Assembly: GCA_046726375.1 (NCBI GenBank)
Contig: JBKPAJ010000065.1
Span: forward strand, 1-64,000
DNA length: 64,000 nucleotides
Reading direction: 5' to 3'
Source of the DNA: DASPWV01 sp046726375
GTDB taxonomy: Bacteria; Acidobacteriota; Vicinamibacteria; Vicinamibacterales; UBA2999
In this document: positions 32,805 through 42,582 of the stretch, piece by piece
Layout: every line of letters starts with the position of its first letter
Numbering within the stretch: the stretch's first letter is position 1
Notes under the pieces: model-generated
What the model was told of the DNA's origin: nothing
The model's input: only the letters and a program-made list of their open reading frames with translations
Database searches by the model: none
Position numbers and translations under genes: made by a program

Positions 32805-32953
32805 ACTGATAGTCAGCTTGGTGTTTATGGGGGGAACTCGAGCTGCGCCGACCAGGTGCGCCATCACCAGGGGCGTTCATCACGGCACTCGGCACCCTCG
32901 CATCCATTGGCTCCAAGTAGGCCCTAACCGTTATCAGGCGAATACGCACGCGC

Positions 32954-32981
32954 TTGACATATTCCTTAATGGGAATATGAT
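32954..32981 (+). promoter_or_regulatory. Promoter with a palindrome before an ArsR-like remnant
   Basis: TTGACA (32954-32959), 16 bases, TATGAT (32976-32981), spanned by CATATTCC-TTAATG-GGAATATG (32958-32979). The 8-base arms are a perfect inverted repeat. The ATG of the remnant follows at 32988, a leaderless layout. Confidence 0.65.
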
Positions 32982-32987
32982 GAACTC

Positions 32988-33135
32988 ATGCCGCGCGCAG
33001 CGACGACGTCCGACGCTTTCAATGCGGTAGCCGAGCCCCGTCGCCGAGACATCCTGGGAGTTCCTCGTGCCCCGCGAACGAGCCGTCAACGATGTCGTCG
33101 CGGCATTGAAATCCCGGTTTTCTGACGTTGCGTAG
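32988..33135 (+). pseudogene. ArsR-family regulator remnant
   Basis: Begins MPRAATTSDAFNAVAEPRRR, the usual ArsR start, and in a second frame continues RAVNDVVAALKS. The frameshift near 33055 and the lack of the rest of the winged helix make it non-functional. Its promoter and palindrome are unimpaired. Confidence 0.65.
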
Positions 33136-33173
33136 ACGGAGACATAGATGCTTGCCAACAACAAGGAGTGCGT

Positions 33174-33993
33174 ATGTCCTCTACGAATACGAGCGCAGCA
33201 TTGATGCTCGAAGGCAAAACTGCGATCGTTTTTGGCGCCGGCGGTACGCTCGGGAAAACCGTGGCCAGGGAGTTCGCGGCGCAGGGCGCACGGGTCTTCC
33301 TTTCCAGTCTGACCCAGTCCCGCGTCCAGGAAGGGGCGGACGCGATCAGGAGTGGCGGCGGGAAAGCCGCAGTTGCCGAGGTCAACGCGCTCGACGAAGC
33401 TGCCGTCAACACCTACGTCGACCAGGTGGCCGCCACTGCGGGGCACATCGACATTGTATTCAACGCCATGGGCCCGCAGCCGATCGAATACGCGAACGCG
33501 ACGAGCACAATGGAACTGCCAGTCGAGAAATTCATGCTGCCAATCACGAGCATCGTGCGGTCGCAGTTCATCACAGCGCGCTCCGTCGCGAGACACATGA
33601 TCAGACAAGCGTCAGGTGTCATTGTCTTCCTCACCGCAACCCCTTCGCGTGGAGTGTCACCAAACACGTCGGCCATAGGAGCCGCCTTCGGCGCGCTCGA
33701 ATCCCTCACGAGGTCCCTCGCGACCGATCTCGGTCGCTTCGGCGTGCGAGTGATGTGTGTCCGATCTATGGGAATGGCCGAGACGCGCACCATGCAAGAC
33801 CTATGACTTGGGCGGGCGTACCCTCGCAGTGCCGAAGGAGAAGATGGCAGAGATCGTCGCCTCTAAGACACTGCTTGGCCGCACGCCGTCGGCTCTCGAA
33901 ACGGCAAAGGTCATCTCCTTTCTGGCCTCCGCGGGCGCGAATGCGGTAACCGGAGCGATCATCAACCAGTCATGCGGTCAGGTCCTCGACTGA
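33174..33993 (+). pseudogene. Short-chain dehydrogenase with one frameshift
   Basis: Frame one from ATG 33174 (AAGGAG upstream) gives the Rossmann segment AIVFGAGGTLGKTVAREF and VFNAMGPQPIEYANA up to TRTMQDL and a stop at 33804-33806; frame two continues DLGGRTLAVPKEKMAEIV and AKVISFLASAGANAVTG to 33993. One extra base near 33795-33803 is the only defect. The catalytic Tyr-x3-Lys is not typical (ATPSRGVSPNTSAIGAA), so activity is uncertain even when repaired. Confidence 0.75.
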
Positions 33994-34172
33994 GGGGTTT
34001 AAATGCGAATTTGAATCTTGCGAATGCGGTGGAGCTGGGCACACGGAACCCAATCGCCAGCCGTTGTCACCAGAAAACACCCTGTGCGCGAACAACTGGT
34101 TGGTGCGTCAGCAGTGCGAAACCTATCCGTCGTAGCTGCCCGAGCTCAGTTCTTTTTCCCAGCTGCTTTCAG

Positions 34173-34242
34173 GGCAAGGTGAGGGCGGCGCAGAACGTGA
34201 TCGACGGCGCCGATCGCGTGGCGCGGTTCCTGGTTGACGCCA
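34173..34242 (+). repeat. 70-base copy of part of the ECF41 sigma gene
   Basis: Matches 23985-24054 (inside the ECF41 gene, encoding the GGKVRAAQNVIEGADRVARF segment) at 68 of 70 bases. Both ends change abruptly to unrelated sequence, so it is a transposed fragment or a trace of gene conversion. Confidence 0.9.
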
Positions 34243-34365
34243 GGCATTGGGGCGCTCGCGGGCGGGCCACGGGTGCCAATAGCGCCGGGCAGGGACTCCT
34301 CGCAAGCAGTCCGTCCGCACCGAGCCGCGACCGCACCCTTTGATCGAGCCCTTCAAGGACCCTGA

Positions 34366-34530
34366 GGCGGTGGCCGCTGGTGTGAGCGATTTCGCGACAA
34401 AGATCGTCTCATGCATAACGGCCTCAAGTACGTCGACAGCTGGATCGACCCGACGTTCCACCGACCGTTGGCCGGCCGGCGCGACGCCAAAGGATTGAAG
34501 CTTCACAGGCGCAAAAGGCGCGTGAACTGA
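34366..34530 (+). pseudogene. DUF3303-like remnant
   Basis: Without a start codon the frame reads RWCERFRDKDRLMHNGLKYV followed by DSWIDPTFHRP, matching the start of DUF3303 proteins (E-RFRD..R...GL.YV.SW). The rest is unrelated and basic. A fragment only. Confidence 0.45.
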
Positions 34531-34725
34531 AACGCACAGCCGTTGTGACGCGCGTTCCACTGCGTCACGCCGATATCGCGGCCGACGGCCTCCGACTCGG
34601 TAACAATCAGCTGGAACTAGTTCGATTCTCTTCGAGGGTCCGGCTCGCCCTCGCTTAGTCGCAGCTATCCAGATACCGCAGTTCGTGTCTTCCGACTCCA
34701 GCGTGGGCTATTGGTAGTCGATCGT

Positions 34726-37387
34726 CTACGACGTCCGAAGCATTGCCACGGCGTCGACTCGCGTGGCTCGGCGCACAGGCAGGTACGAGGCGAGCGCGGA
34801 CGCAGCAACGAGCAGCAGTGCAGCGCCAATCGTGGTCGACGGATCAAAGGGATCAACCTCGAACAGCATCCCCCGCAGTAGACGAGTAGTTGCCGCTGCT
34901 CCCGCCATACCGATCACCGCACCCAGACCGGCCAGTCGCACATTCTCCGCAAGCACGAAACGGCGTATCCGACTCGCGCCCGCGCCCAACGCCAAGCGGA
35001 GCGCGATCTCACGATCTCGCTGGCGCACATAAGCTGCCATGACCGCATAGAGGCCCACCGTCGAGAGTACGAGCGCGGCCACCCCGAAAATGCTGAGCAG
35101 GAAGGCGTTGAACCGCGGGCGAGCCAGCGGACGATTGAGCATCTCCGTGAACGGAACGACGCGCATCAGTCGCACGTCAGAGTCGATGGCGCGGATTCGA
35201 TCGGCCGCCAGTGACGTCAGCAGCTCGAGCGGCGCTGTGGTGCGCAACACGAAGTTGGTCGCGGTCATTTGCAGCTGCGTAGCGGGAAGATAGAGCGTCG
35301 GTCGTGGCGTCGTCAACGTCCGGTAACGCGTCTGTGCTGCGACGCCAACCACCGTTCGCCATTCGGCGCGTGAGGCGACGCCTCCCATTTTTAGCCGCTT
35401 GCCGATGGGATCTTGTTGGGGCCACAGCGACGACGCGACGTCTTCGCTGACAATGGCCACCTCTGGGGAGTCCTCGCGGTCGGCGGCCGTGAACGCCCGG
35501 CCGCGCAGGATCGGGATTTGAAGCGTTTCGAAATAGTTCGGGTGAATCGACTCGAGGTTGAGCGACGGGTTTGCCGCCGCCTGCACCTCTCCCTGGCCTT
35601 CCGCCGAGATACGCGGGACGTCCCAGCCCCCGGTCTGAGAAGGGGACGATATTGACCGGAGTTGCCGCCGTGATCGCCGGGAGTGCCTCGAGCTGCGTCA
35701 TCGCTTCGTCGAGGAACTGCGCGTGCTGATGCCGCTCAGCGACCTTCGCGGGCGGCATATAAAGATCCAGCAGCACGAGACGGTCCGCGGCCATTCCGAG
35801 ATCGATGGATTGCAGCCGGAGCACGCTGCGAATCAGAAGGCCCGCTGCCGTGAGGACGGTGACGGCAAGCGCGACCTGCGCGACGACGAGTGTTCGGCGT
35901 CCACGATTTGCCGAGGTGCCGGTGATTCCCTGACCGCCGCTTCGCAACGGCGACAAGAGATCCGCACGAAGTGGTGACAGTGCGGGGATGAGCCCGGCGG
36001 CCAGCGCCGTGATGAACACGACGGCGATCGAGAACAGGACCACCATCCCATCGATGCGGATGGCTTCCACACGAGGCAAACCGTCGGGCACGATGCGGAC
36101 GAGTCCCCGAACGCTCCACCACGCAAGCGCGAAACCAGTGATACCAGCCAGCACCGACAGGAGGATACTTTCCGCGAGCACCTGGCGCGCGATCCTGCCG
36201 CGCCCTGCGCCCAGTGCAGATCGCATGGCCAACTCGCCGCGCCGTCCTTCACCTCGCATCAACAGCAGGTTGGCCACGTTCGCGCTCGCGATCAGCAGCA
36301 CGAGTCCAACCGCTCCGAACAGCGCGATGAGCGTGATGTGAACATCACCGACGACCACGTCCACGAAGGAGCGCAGGACGGGAATGAAGCCCCGTAGGGT
36401 GTTGGCTGGTGCTTCCGTTTCCAGCCGCTGGTTCAACGCTCTGAGTTCGCTCGCAGCCTGCTCAACGGTGACTCCGGGACGCAGCCGGCCAATCAGGTTC
36501 ACCTCGCGCCGCGCGGCGTCACCAAACGGTCCGTCCGTCGGCACCGAGTTCGTCGTTCTCCAGATCTCGACGCCAGTCGGAAAGTCGAGGTCGGGCGGCA
36601 TCACACCAACGATCGTGAAAGGCCGCTCGCCGATCAGCAGTTGCCGGCCAACAACGTTGCGCGATCCACCATAGCGACGCTGCCAAAAGCCGCTGCTGAT
36701 CACGATGACGTTCTCCGCGCCGTCCTTATCGTCGTCAGTGGTGAACGTACGTCCGAGAATCGGCTGCACACCGAGCACGTCGAAGAAACCGCCGGTGACG
36801 AGCCCAACGTTCGCGTAGCTGGAGACACCGTTATCGGTCATGGCCGACCGACCTACTCCATTTCGTGTCACGCCGGCAGCGCTTTCAAGGAGCCGACTTG
36901 CTTCGGCGACTGCCTCGATCTCAATGGCGCCAAAGGGATAATTCGCAGAGCCCGAGATGGGCACTTCCCTCCATGCCAAGATGAGTCGGTCTTGCTCATG
37001 CACAGGCAACGGCCGGAGGAGTACGCCCTGAATCAACGCGAACATCAGCGTCGTACCCGCAATGCCGAGCGCGAGCGTCAGTACAGCGGCACTGCTGAAG
37101 CCTGGCGTGCGCAGCAGTGCCCGAGCTGCGTATCGGGCATCGAGCCACATCGTTTCGAGACGCACTGACAAATCGACATCTCGCGTGCGATCGCGAAGTA
37201 CCACCGCGTTGCCGACTCGACGCACCGCCTCGCGCCGAGCATCAGCGGGCGTCATTCCGTCTCGCTCGTACTCGCGCGCCCGCATGTCAATGTGGAAGGC
37301 GAGCTCATCATCGATCTCGCGATCGAGACGACCGCGTCGAAACGTGTTGAGGATGCGCGTCAGTCGGGCCACGAACAAACCTCTCAT
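34726..37387 (-). pseudogene. MacB/FtsX-type permease (ADOP) with one frameshift
   Basis: A large permease in two frames: residues 1 to about 585 (frame to 35177) hold N-terminal ADOP helix (RLDREIDDELAFHIDMRAREYERDGM), the first MacB_PCD periplasmic domain and two FtsX blocks; the rest (34726-35586) continues with LESIHPNYFETLQIPILRGR and the last FtsX domain. An extra G in the five-G run at 35627-35631 causes the split. ADOPs have no own ATPase. The ATG at 37387 overlaps the PadR stop (ATGA). Corrected, it would be about 885 residues. Confidence 0.88.
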
Positions 37388-37719
37388 ACAAAACGCAGCA
37401 CGCGGCCCACACCTTCGGTCAGCCGCTCCCAATTCGCTTGCTGTTCGACGAGACGCCGACGCCCACGGGCGGTGAGGGTGTAGTATCGGGCTCGCCGATT
37501 CGTTTCCGACGCCTGCCACTCCGACCGCAGCAACCCTTCCTGTTCCAGGCGATGAAGCGCGGGATAGAGCGATCCCTCCTCGACGCGCAGCAATTCGTCG
37601 GATGTTTGGTGCAACCGCACGGCAATGCCGTACCCATGGAGGGGCTCACGCGCGACGGTACGCAGAATGAGCAGCTCCAACGCAGCTTGCGGCAGAGCCG
37701 ACGAGTTTTTGAGCGCCAT
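37384..37719 (-). CDS. PadR-family transcriptional regulator
   Basis: A 111-residue winged-helix regulator: LELLILRTVAREPLHGYGIAV, then VEEGSLYPALHRLEQEGLL, WQASETNRRARYYTLTARG, and a short C-terminal helix. PadR genes typically precede ADOP permease genes in Acidobacteriota and repress them. It starts at ATG 37719; the palindromic sequence overlaps the start codon. Confidence 0.92.
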   Translation of the reverse strand: MALKNSSALPQAALELLILRTVAREPLHGYGIAVRLHQTSDELLRVEEGSLYPALHRLEQEGLLRSEWQASETNRRARYYTLTARGRRRLVEQQANWERLTEGVGRVLRFV

Positions 37720-37760
37720 ACCTAGGACGCTAGGGTAAACCCTCGATACCTAGGTGTCAA
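37719..37760 (-). promoter_or_regulatory. PadR promoter with two ACCTAGG-type operators
   Basis: Minus-strand TTGACA (37755-37760), 17 bases, TACCCT (37732-37737). TACCTAGGACGCTAGGGTA (37719-37737) and GATACCTAGGTGTC (37745-37758) both carry ACCTAGG and are near-palindromic; one overlies the start codon and -10, the other the -35. Autorepression by PadR is the likely purpose. Confidence 0.55.
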
Positions 37761-38020
37761 GGTGTCGGCCTCTTCGCGTTCTGTCTGCGTGTGTTTGCGT
37801 ATTGCGAAACGCAGGTCTCCTGCTGAGACGCGCCTTACGCGTTTCAACATGCGTCGGCTGATGCCCCGCGCGACTGGCGAACTCGCCTTGCGTCTAGCCG
37901 CGGGCCCACATTGTCCCGTGTCAAGGAGCGTTTCTGGCTGATGTGAACTCGAACCTCGGCCGAGATGGAATCGATGTAAGGGAGTACCTTCGATGAACGG
38001 ATCGGAACGGCCGATGCTGA

Positions 38021-38200
38021 TCGAGGGAGGCGATCGCGGCTTGGCGTCCTCGCACTCCGGACGGGCAGATACTCCCACATCCGGCCTGGGCCGATCTCGA
38101 TGACGGCGGGCGAGAAGCCGCGTTCGAGGAGTCACTCGTGATGCGCGTTCTCGAAGCCGCACTGGATCCAGACTGCTATTCGACGACCGTGCGCGCGGTG
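38021..38200 (+). pseudogene. Fragment of a conserved hypothetical protein
   Basis: Without a start, the frame gives TPDGQILPHPAWADLDDGG followed by REAAFEESLVMRVLEAALDP and STTVRAVAAAIAG. The acidic, helical character and codon use are gene-like, but I cannot name the family. It abuts the end of the CrtC-like gene on the other strand. Confidence 0.35.
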
Positions 38201-38232
38201 GCGGCGGCCATCGCGGGAAATGACGATCTCCT

Positions 38233-39624
38233 CTACCTTCCGCGAAACGTCTCGGCGCTGCCCGGCGCGGTAAAGCTAATCGCGCGCTCGCCAACAGATC
38301 CAGAGACCTGGTACTCACCACGCATCTGGAGGAAATTCATCCCGGCGCCAAACGTGTACGCACCCATGCGCGTCGTCGTCACGTGGTTGACCGCAATATC
38401 AAGTGTGACTGCGAGCGAGTCATTGCGGCCAGTGATGACGATGCGACGTGGCCGAGCGCTGGAGTCCGCGTCGAATTCGTCGATGGACACGTTGGTGGAA
38501 TAGCCGATCGGCCCTTGCGGTCCGAGCGCGACTAGAAAACCTGGCAGCCTGGCGCTGTCGGCGGCATCAGCCGGAGGGTAGACGCGGCCGTACACGAACG
38601 ACAGCTCGTCGCCTTTCACTTGTCCCCACTGCCAGCGCACGCCTTCCCAGAAGCCCCAGTTGTGATCGTGATAGCCAGCGCCGCCGGTGAGATCGATTGT
38701 GTCGCGGCCGACCGCGATCGTGCCGCCAAGCTCGCCAGCCATCACCGGCACGACGTAGCCCATTAGCCAGCCGCGAGCACCGCGCATCGTGAAAGGCGGA
38801 AGCGATTGGCCCGGCATGGCACGCACTGTGATCTCGCCAGACGCGCGCGGGCCCGCGGATTCAGCTGGCAGATCGATCTTGATCTGATAGTCGGATCCGA
38901 CGAGCCGCACGGTGTTCAGTCCAGCGCTGATGTCAGGCGCCGAGACGAGCTCTTCATCCGTGACCTCAGTGACGTGCGAGTACGACGTCATCGTGCCGCT
39001 TCGATCGAGCTGCAGTCGTACGTTGAGCGGTCGCATGCCGGAAGCGAGCCTCGAACCGGCGAGGAACGACAGATAGAAGCGGGTCGAGCCGGACTGGCCG
39101 TTGAAGTACAGCCACTCGATCCACGAGCTCGCTCGCTCAGGCACGTCCGGGATGTCGTGGAATCGATCCATCGTGCGCAGGATCTCTTCGTGTGACGGCG
39201 ACAGCCATGCGCGATCGGATGACGTGTCCACCCAGGACTCAACGCCGCTCGTCTCGGGATCGCCCAACTCGCGCTCACGACTCGGAATGCCGCCGCGCGC
39301 GATGATTGCGGTGGTGCCTTTCCCGTCAATGAGATACAGATTCGACCGCACGTTCGGCGACGCAACCTTCACGCGGTCCCCAAGCGAGCCGCCGCTCAAC
39401 GCGTTCGACAGGACGAACCGCGCGCTGCCTATCCGTCCCGTGGCGCTGCCGACGATCACGTCGCCGCCGCCGACGAGCGCGGGCGTTCGCGCCTGTTCGA
39501 GAATGACGCCGCCGATGCCCAGGAGCGCGGCCATCACCGCGACCCCCAAGCCGAACCCGCCGGCAAGCACCGCGCTTCGAATCGGACGCGCGAGCAACGA
39601 CCGTAGCGCCAGGGTCAAAATCAC
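38233..39624 (-). CDS. CrtC/AttH-like lipocalin-fold protein of an ABC operon
   Basis: A 463-residue protein with an N-terminal FtsX-like membrane segment (about 1-30) and a two-part lipocalin-like domain: SSWIEWLYFNGQSGSTRFYLSF, RARGWLMGYVVPVMAGEL, and the GGAGYHDHNWGFWEG motif (about 325-340) diagnostic of the CrtC/AttH superfamily. Such proteins hydrate carotenoids or handle lipids. It is the last gene of the ABC operon and overlaps the ATPase stop by 4 bases, so a role in exported lipid processing is likely. Confidence 0.8.
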   Translation of the reverse strand: MILTLALRSLLARPIRSAVLAGGFGLGVAVMAALLGIGGVILEQARTPALVGGGDVIVGSATGRIGSARFVLSNALSGGSLGDRVKVASPNVRSNLYLIDGKGTTAIIARGGIPSRERELGDPETSGVESWVDTSSDRAWLSPSHEEILRTMDRFHDIPDVPERASSWIEWLYFNGQSGSTRFYLSFLAGSRLASGMRPLNVRLQLDRSGTMTSYSHVTEVTDEELVSAPDISAGLNTVRLVGSDYQIKIDLPAESAGPRASGEITVRAMPGQSLPPFTMRGARGWLMGYVVPVMAGELGGTIAVGRDTIDLTGGAGYHDHNWGFWEGVRWQWGQVKGDELSFVYGRVYPPADAADSARLPGFLVALGPQGPIGYSTNVSIDEFDADSSARPRRIVITGRNDSLAVTLDIAVNHVTTTRMGAYTFGAGMNFLQMRGEYQVSGSVGERAISFTAPGSAETFRGR

Positions 39625-40307
39625 TTGATCGTCTCCTCCACGATTGCGCCATCGCGCATGCGCAGCAGCCGGTGAGCACGGGACGCCACCGCCGGATCGT
39701 GCGTGACCACGACCACCGCCATCCCGTCGGCGTGTAGGCGATCGATCAACGAGATGATCTGCTCGCCTGTGCCCTGATCGAGCTCGCCCGTCGGCTCGTC
39801 GGCGAGCAGCAATCGGGGGCGGTTTGCGAGGGCGCGGGCGATCGCGACGCGCTGCATCTCTCCGCCCGAGAGCTCCGACGGACGATGGCCCGCCCGCGCG
39901 GCGAGGCCGACGTAGTCCAGCAACTCGCGCGTGCGCTCACGTCGCTCGGCGCGGCCAATGCCCGCTTCCGCTTGCGGCAGCTCCACGTTTTCCCACGCGG
40001 TGAGCATCGGCAGCAGGAAGAAGCGCTGAAAGACGAAGCCGATCTGGCGCAGTCGCAACCGGCTGCGTTCCGCGTCCGAGAGCGATCCGATCTCGCGCCC
40101 GTCGAACCACACGCTTCCAGTCGAAGGGACGTCGGACGACCCGAGCACATGCAGCAGCGTGGACTTGCCGCAGCCGGACGGTCCGACGACGGCGAGGTAG
40201 TCGCCGGGGGCGATGCGTAGCGACACGTCGCGCAGCGCGGCAACCGGCCCTGCCGCCATCGGAAACACTTTGGACACGTTGCGCGCTTCGACGATGGCGC
40301 CGTTCAC
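39621..40307 (-). CDS. ABC transporter ATP-binding protein (LolD/MacB-type)
   Basis: A 228-residue ATPase: Walker A GPSGCGKST (about 41-49), Q-loop FVFQRFFLLP, signature LSGGEMQRVAIARAL (about 144-158), Walker B LLLADEPTGELD, and the H-loop THD near 205. The short size and the pattern VVVVTHDPAVASRAHR match LolD/MacB-type ATPases. The GTG at 40307 overlaps the permease stop (GTGA). The longer open frame to 40889 is inside the permease. Confidence 0.92.
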   Translation of the reverse strand: MNGAIVEARNVSKVFPMAAGPVAALRDVSLRIAPGDYLAVVGPSGCGKSTLLHVLGSSDVPSTGSVWFDGREIGSLSDAERSRLRLRQIGFVFQRFFLLPMLTAWENVELPQAEAGIGRAERRERTRELLDYVGLAARAGHRPSELSGGEMQRVAIARALANRPRLLLADEPTGELDQGTGEQIISLIDRLHADGMAVVVVTHDPAVASRAHRLLRMRDGAIVEETIK

Positions 40308-41512
40308 GAGATCACCTCGCGTCGCAACGTGGCGGCGATCGGGAGTGCGGACACGATGCGCATCGGATACGCCGCTGCCGCGATTGATGCGCCGGCGAGC
40401 AGCGCGATGTAGAGCACGAGGGCGCGCGGCTCGAAGACAAAGAAGTGGAGGTCGGCAGGAATGCCGGGCAACGTGCGCAGGATCGCGTCCAGCCACATCG
40501 ACAGCGCCAAACCGAGCGGCAGCGCGAGCATCCCTCCAATGCCGACGAGCATCATCGATTCCCACAGGACGCCAGCGGTCACGCGCGCCCGCGACAAACC
40601 GACAGCGCGCAACGCCGCAATCTCCGCCAGGCGCTGGTTCACCGACACGGTGAGGAGCACCGCGATCAGGAGAAAGCCGAAGAACAGCGTCACCGTCCCG
40701 AGCACCGTAGACATCTGGCGGAAGTACGAGAACTCGACGCGGCTGGATCGCTCGACGAGCTCCTCGTTGGTGACGACGCGGAGCTCGGGGTGGGCGGCGC
40801 GGATCGCGGCCGCCGCGCCGAGCGAGCCAACCTGGGGCGTCGATCGCACCAGGAGCATTTCGGACCGGTCGTGCTCGTCGTCTGCGCACAGCAGATTGGC
40901 ATCGGCGAGCGTGCCCGCGACCGTGGAGGCCGTCACCGCATCAAAGGGAAAATGCGCGATGCCAGCGACCGTGAACCGTACGGCCGGGAGCGCACCGGAC
41001 TCGTCGCCGCAGCGGCCACGCAACGAGAGAGTGGAACCGACGACAAGACCAAGGCGAGCAGCGAGTTGCCGGTTCACGACCACGACAGAGGTCGAGCTCG
41101 TCGTGTGCGGCAGGTCCTGTCCCTCGATCATCGTCCACATCGATCGCACGCCCCGGTCCGCGCCGATGAAGTCAACCACAGGACCGGTGGACTCGCCGTC
41201 CGACACGACTTCCGCATCGCGCACGCGCAGTTGAAGAACGGTCTCGACGCCCGGAAGCCCGCTCAACTCAGTGGCCAGGGCGGTGGCGCCGGTGAGTCGC
41301 GGTCCGGTCATCGGTGGCGCGTCGGACGCGAGCACGCGGATGTCGAAACCTGAGCGCTCGAGCAAGTCGGCAAACGACAACACCAGGCCGCGCGAGAGCA
41401 GGAGCATGTCGAAGAGCAACGCGCCGACAGCCGCGACGCCGCACACACCCAGCACCGAGCGTGCCGGCTGGCGCACCAGGCTCAACCACGCAAATCGAAA
41501 GGCGCGAAGCAC
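40304..41512 (-). CDS. ABC transporter permease (FtsX/MacB-like)
   Basis: A 402-residue permease: one N-terminal transmembrane helix (about 16-36), a periplasmic domain, and the C-terminal FtsX block with three helices (VTLFFGFLLIAVLLTVSV, RVTAGVLWESMMLVGIGG, ALVLYIALLAGASIAAAA). The GTG at 41512 overlaps the stop of the previous gene (TAGTG). It pairs with 41512-42372 to form the membrane part of the transporter. Confidence 0.88.
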   Translation of the reverse strand: MLRAFRFAWLSLVRQPARSVLGVCGVAAVGALLFDMLLLSRGLVLSFADLLERSGFDIRVLASDAPPMTGPRLTGATALATELSGLPGVETVLQLRVRDAEVVSDGESTGPVVDFIGADRGVRSMWTMIEGQDLPHTTSSTSVVVVNRQLAARLGLVVGSTLSLRGRCGDESGALPAVRFTVAGIAHFPFDAVTASTVAGTLADANLLCADDEHDRSEMLLVRSTPQVGSLGAAAAIRAAHPELRVVTNEELVERSSRVEFSYFRQMSTVLGTVTLFFGFLLIAVLLTVSVNQRLAEIAALRAVGLSRARVTAGVLWESMMLVGIGGMLALPLGLALSMWLDAILRTLPGIPADLHFFVFEPRALVLYIALLAGASIAAAAYPMRIVSALPIAATLRREVIS

Positions 41513-42372
41513 TATCGGCCGACCAGCGTCAGAAGATGCCGGCGAAGAAGCGTCCACGAGGCGACGACGCTGGCGGCGATGCCGAGCGGCACAGCGATGG
41601 CCATCGACTGCCACATCACCGTTGAGGTGATCCTGATAAAGATCAGCGTCGTGTCGTAGCGCCACTGAAAAAAACGATTGAATAGCCCCTGCATGGCAAG
41701 CGCGAAGAGGATGCCCGCAGCGGCTCCGACCGTCGCGATCAGTGCGCCTTCGGCGAGAACCTGCATCAGGATGCGACGCCGCGTGAATCCGATCAGCCGC
41801 AGCGTCCCCACCGTGCCGCGACGCTCATCGACCACCATCACCATCAGCGCCAACAGAAACACCGCGCTGCCGACGACCGTGACGATCGCGATCGCGAGAT
41901 GGAATCGCTCGATAACGAGGAACGTGGTCGTGCGATCGTTAGCTGCATCGGTCCGTCGCGCCGTAACGGTGGGCAGCCGAGCTGTGACGTCACGCACGAA
42001 GGCGTTGGCGTTTGCGGGATCGTCGAGGGCGATGTTGATGGATGTGATGGACTCGGCGGCCGCTGGATCTGAGGGATCGGCGGTCAGCGTCAACATGTCG
42101 GGCAGATGCAGGCGTACTTCGAGGCGGCGTTGAGCAAAGCGCATCGGATCTGGCGTTGGCTCGTAGATCCCAGCAATCCGAAATTGTCGCGCGTTCACTC
42201 CCGATGCATCATTCGACAGACGCACCGTGTCGCCGACGCCGAGGCGGCGGCTTTCGGCGAGTTGTCGGGAGATCAGGATAGAGGTTGCGTCCGGCGGTAG
42301 CGATTGTGTCGAAGTCGTGAGGGTGGCAATGAGCGCGATGAGAAGGAAGAGCCGGGCAGAGGGCCGGGGCAT
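41512..42372 (-). CDS. ABC transporter permease (FtsX-like)
   Basis: A 286-residue permease, shorter than its partner, with N-terminal MPRPSARLFLLIALIATLT followed by a periplasmic part and the FtsX C-terminus (LAIAIVTVVGSAVFLLALMVMV, RRILMQVLAEGALIATVG, SMAIAVPLGIAASVVASW). The N-terminal transmembrane region is shorter than usual, so the true start may lie upstream or the gene may have lost its beginning. First gene of the four-gene operon. Confidence 0.8.
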   Translation of the reverse strand: MPRPSARLFLLIALIATLTTSTQSLPPDATSILISRQLAESRRLGVGDTVRLSNDASGVNARQFRIAGIYEPTPDPMRFAQRRLEVRLHLPDMLTLTADPSDPAAAESITSINIALDDPANANAFVRDVTARLPTVTARRTDAANDRTTTFLVIERFHLAIAIVTVVGSAVFLLALMVMVVDERRGTVGTLRLIGFTRRRILMQVLAEGALIATVGAAAGILFALAMQGLFNRFFQWRYDTTLIFIRITSTVMWQSMAIAVPLGIAASVVASWTLLRRHLLTLVGR

Positions 42373-42430
42373 CCTGCAAGTCTACGCGCGAGGTCCGTCG
42401 GACCGAGGCTTGCTAGAATCTACGCCGCAA

Positions 42431-42582
42431 ATGTCGCAGAACGACCCCGCCGCCCGCATGAAACCTTCGGTCGAAGTCGTGCAGGTCATGGCCGCGATCA
42501 CCCGGGAAATGGCCGGCGATTTCAAGAGGCGTTGTGGCGTTTGGATCCTGAAACTGTGCGCAGGCTGGACAAATCGTCATGA
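42431..42582 (+). pseudogene. Possible small protein with frameshift
   Basis: ATG 42431 gives MSQNDPAARMKPSVEVVQVM then AAITREMAG, and in the next frame FQEALWRLDPETVRRLDKSS. Joined they form a plausible 51-residue helical protein; a single base near 42520 separates the parts. It could equally be chance. No family recognised. Confidence 0.35.

Noticed and set aside
40445..41353. Long plus-strand frame opposite the ABC permease
   Set aside because: Charged antisense shadow; the permease strand has conserved FtsX helices.
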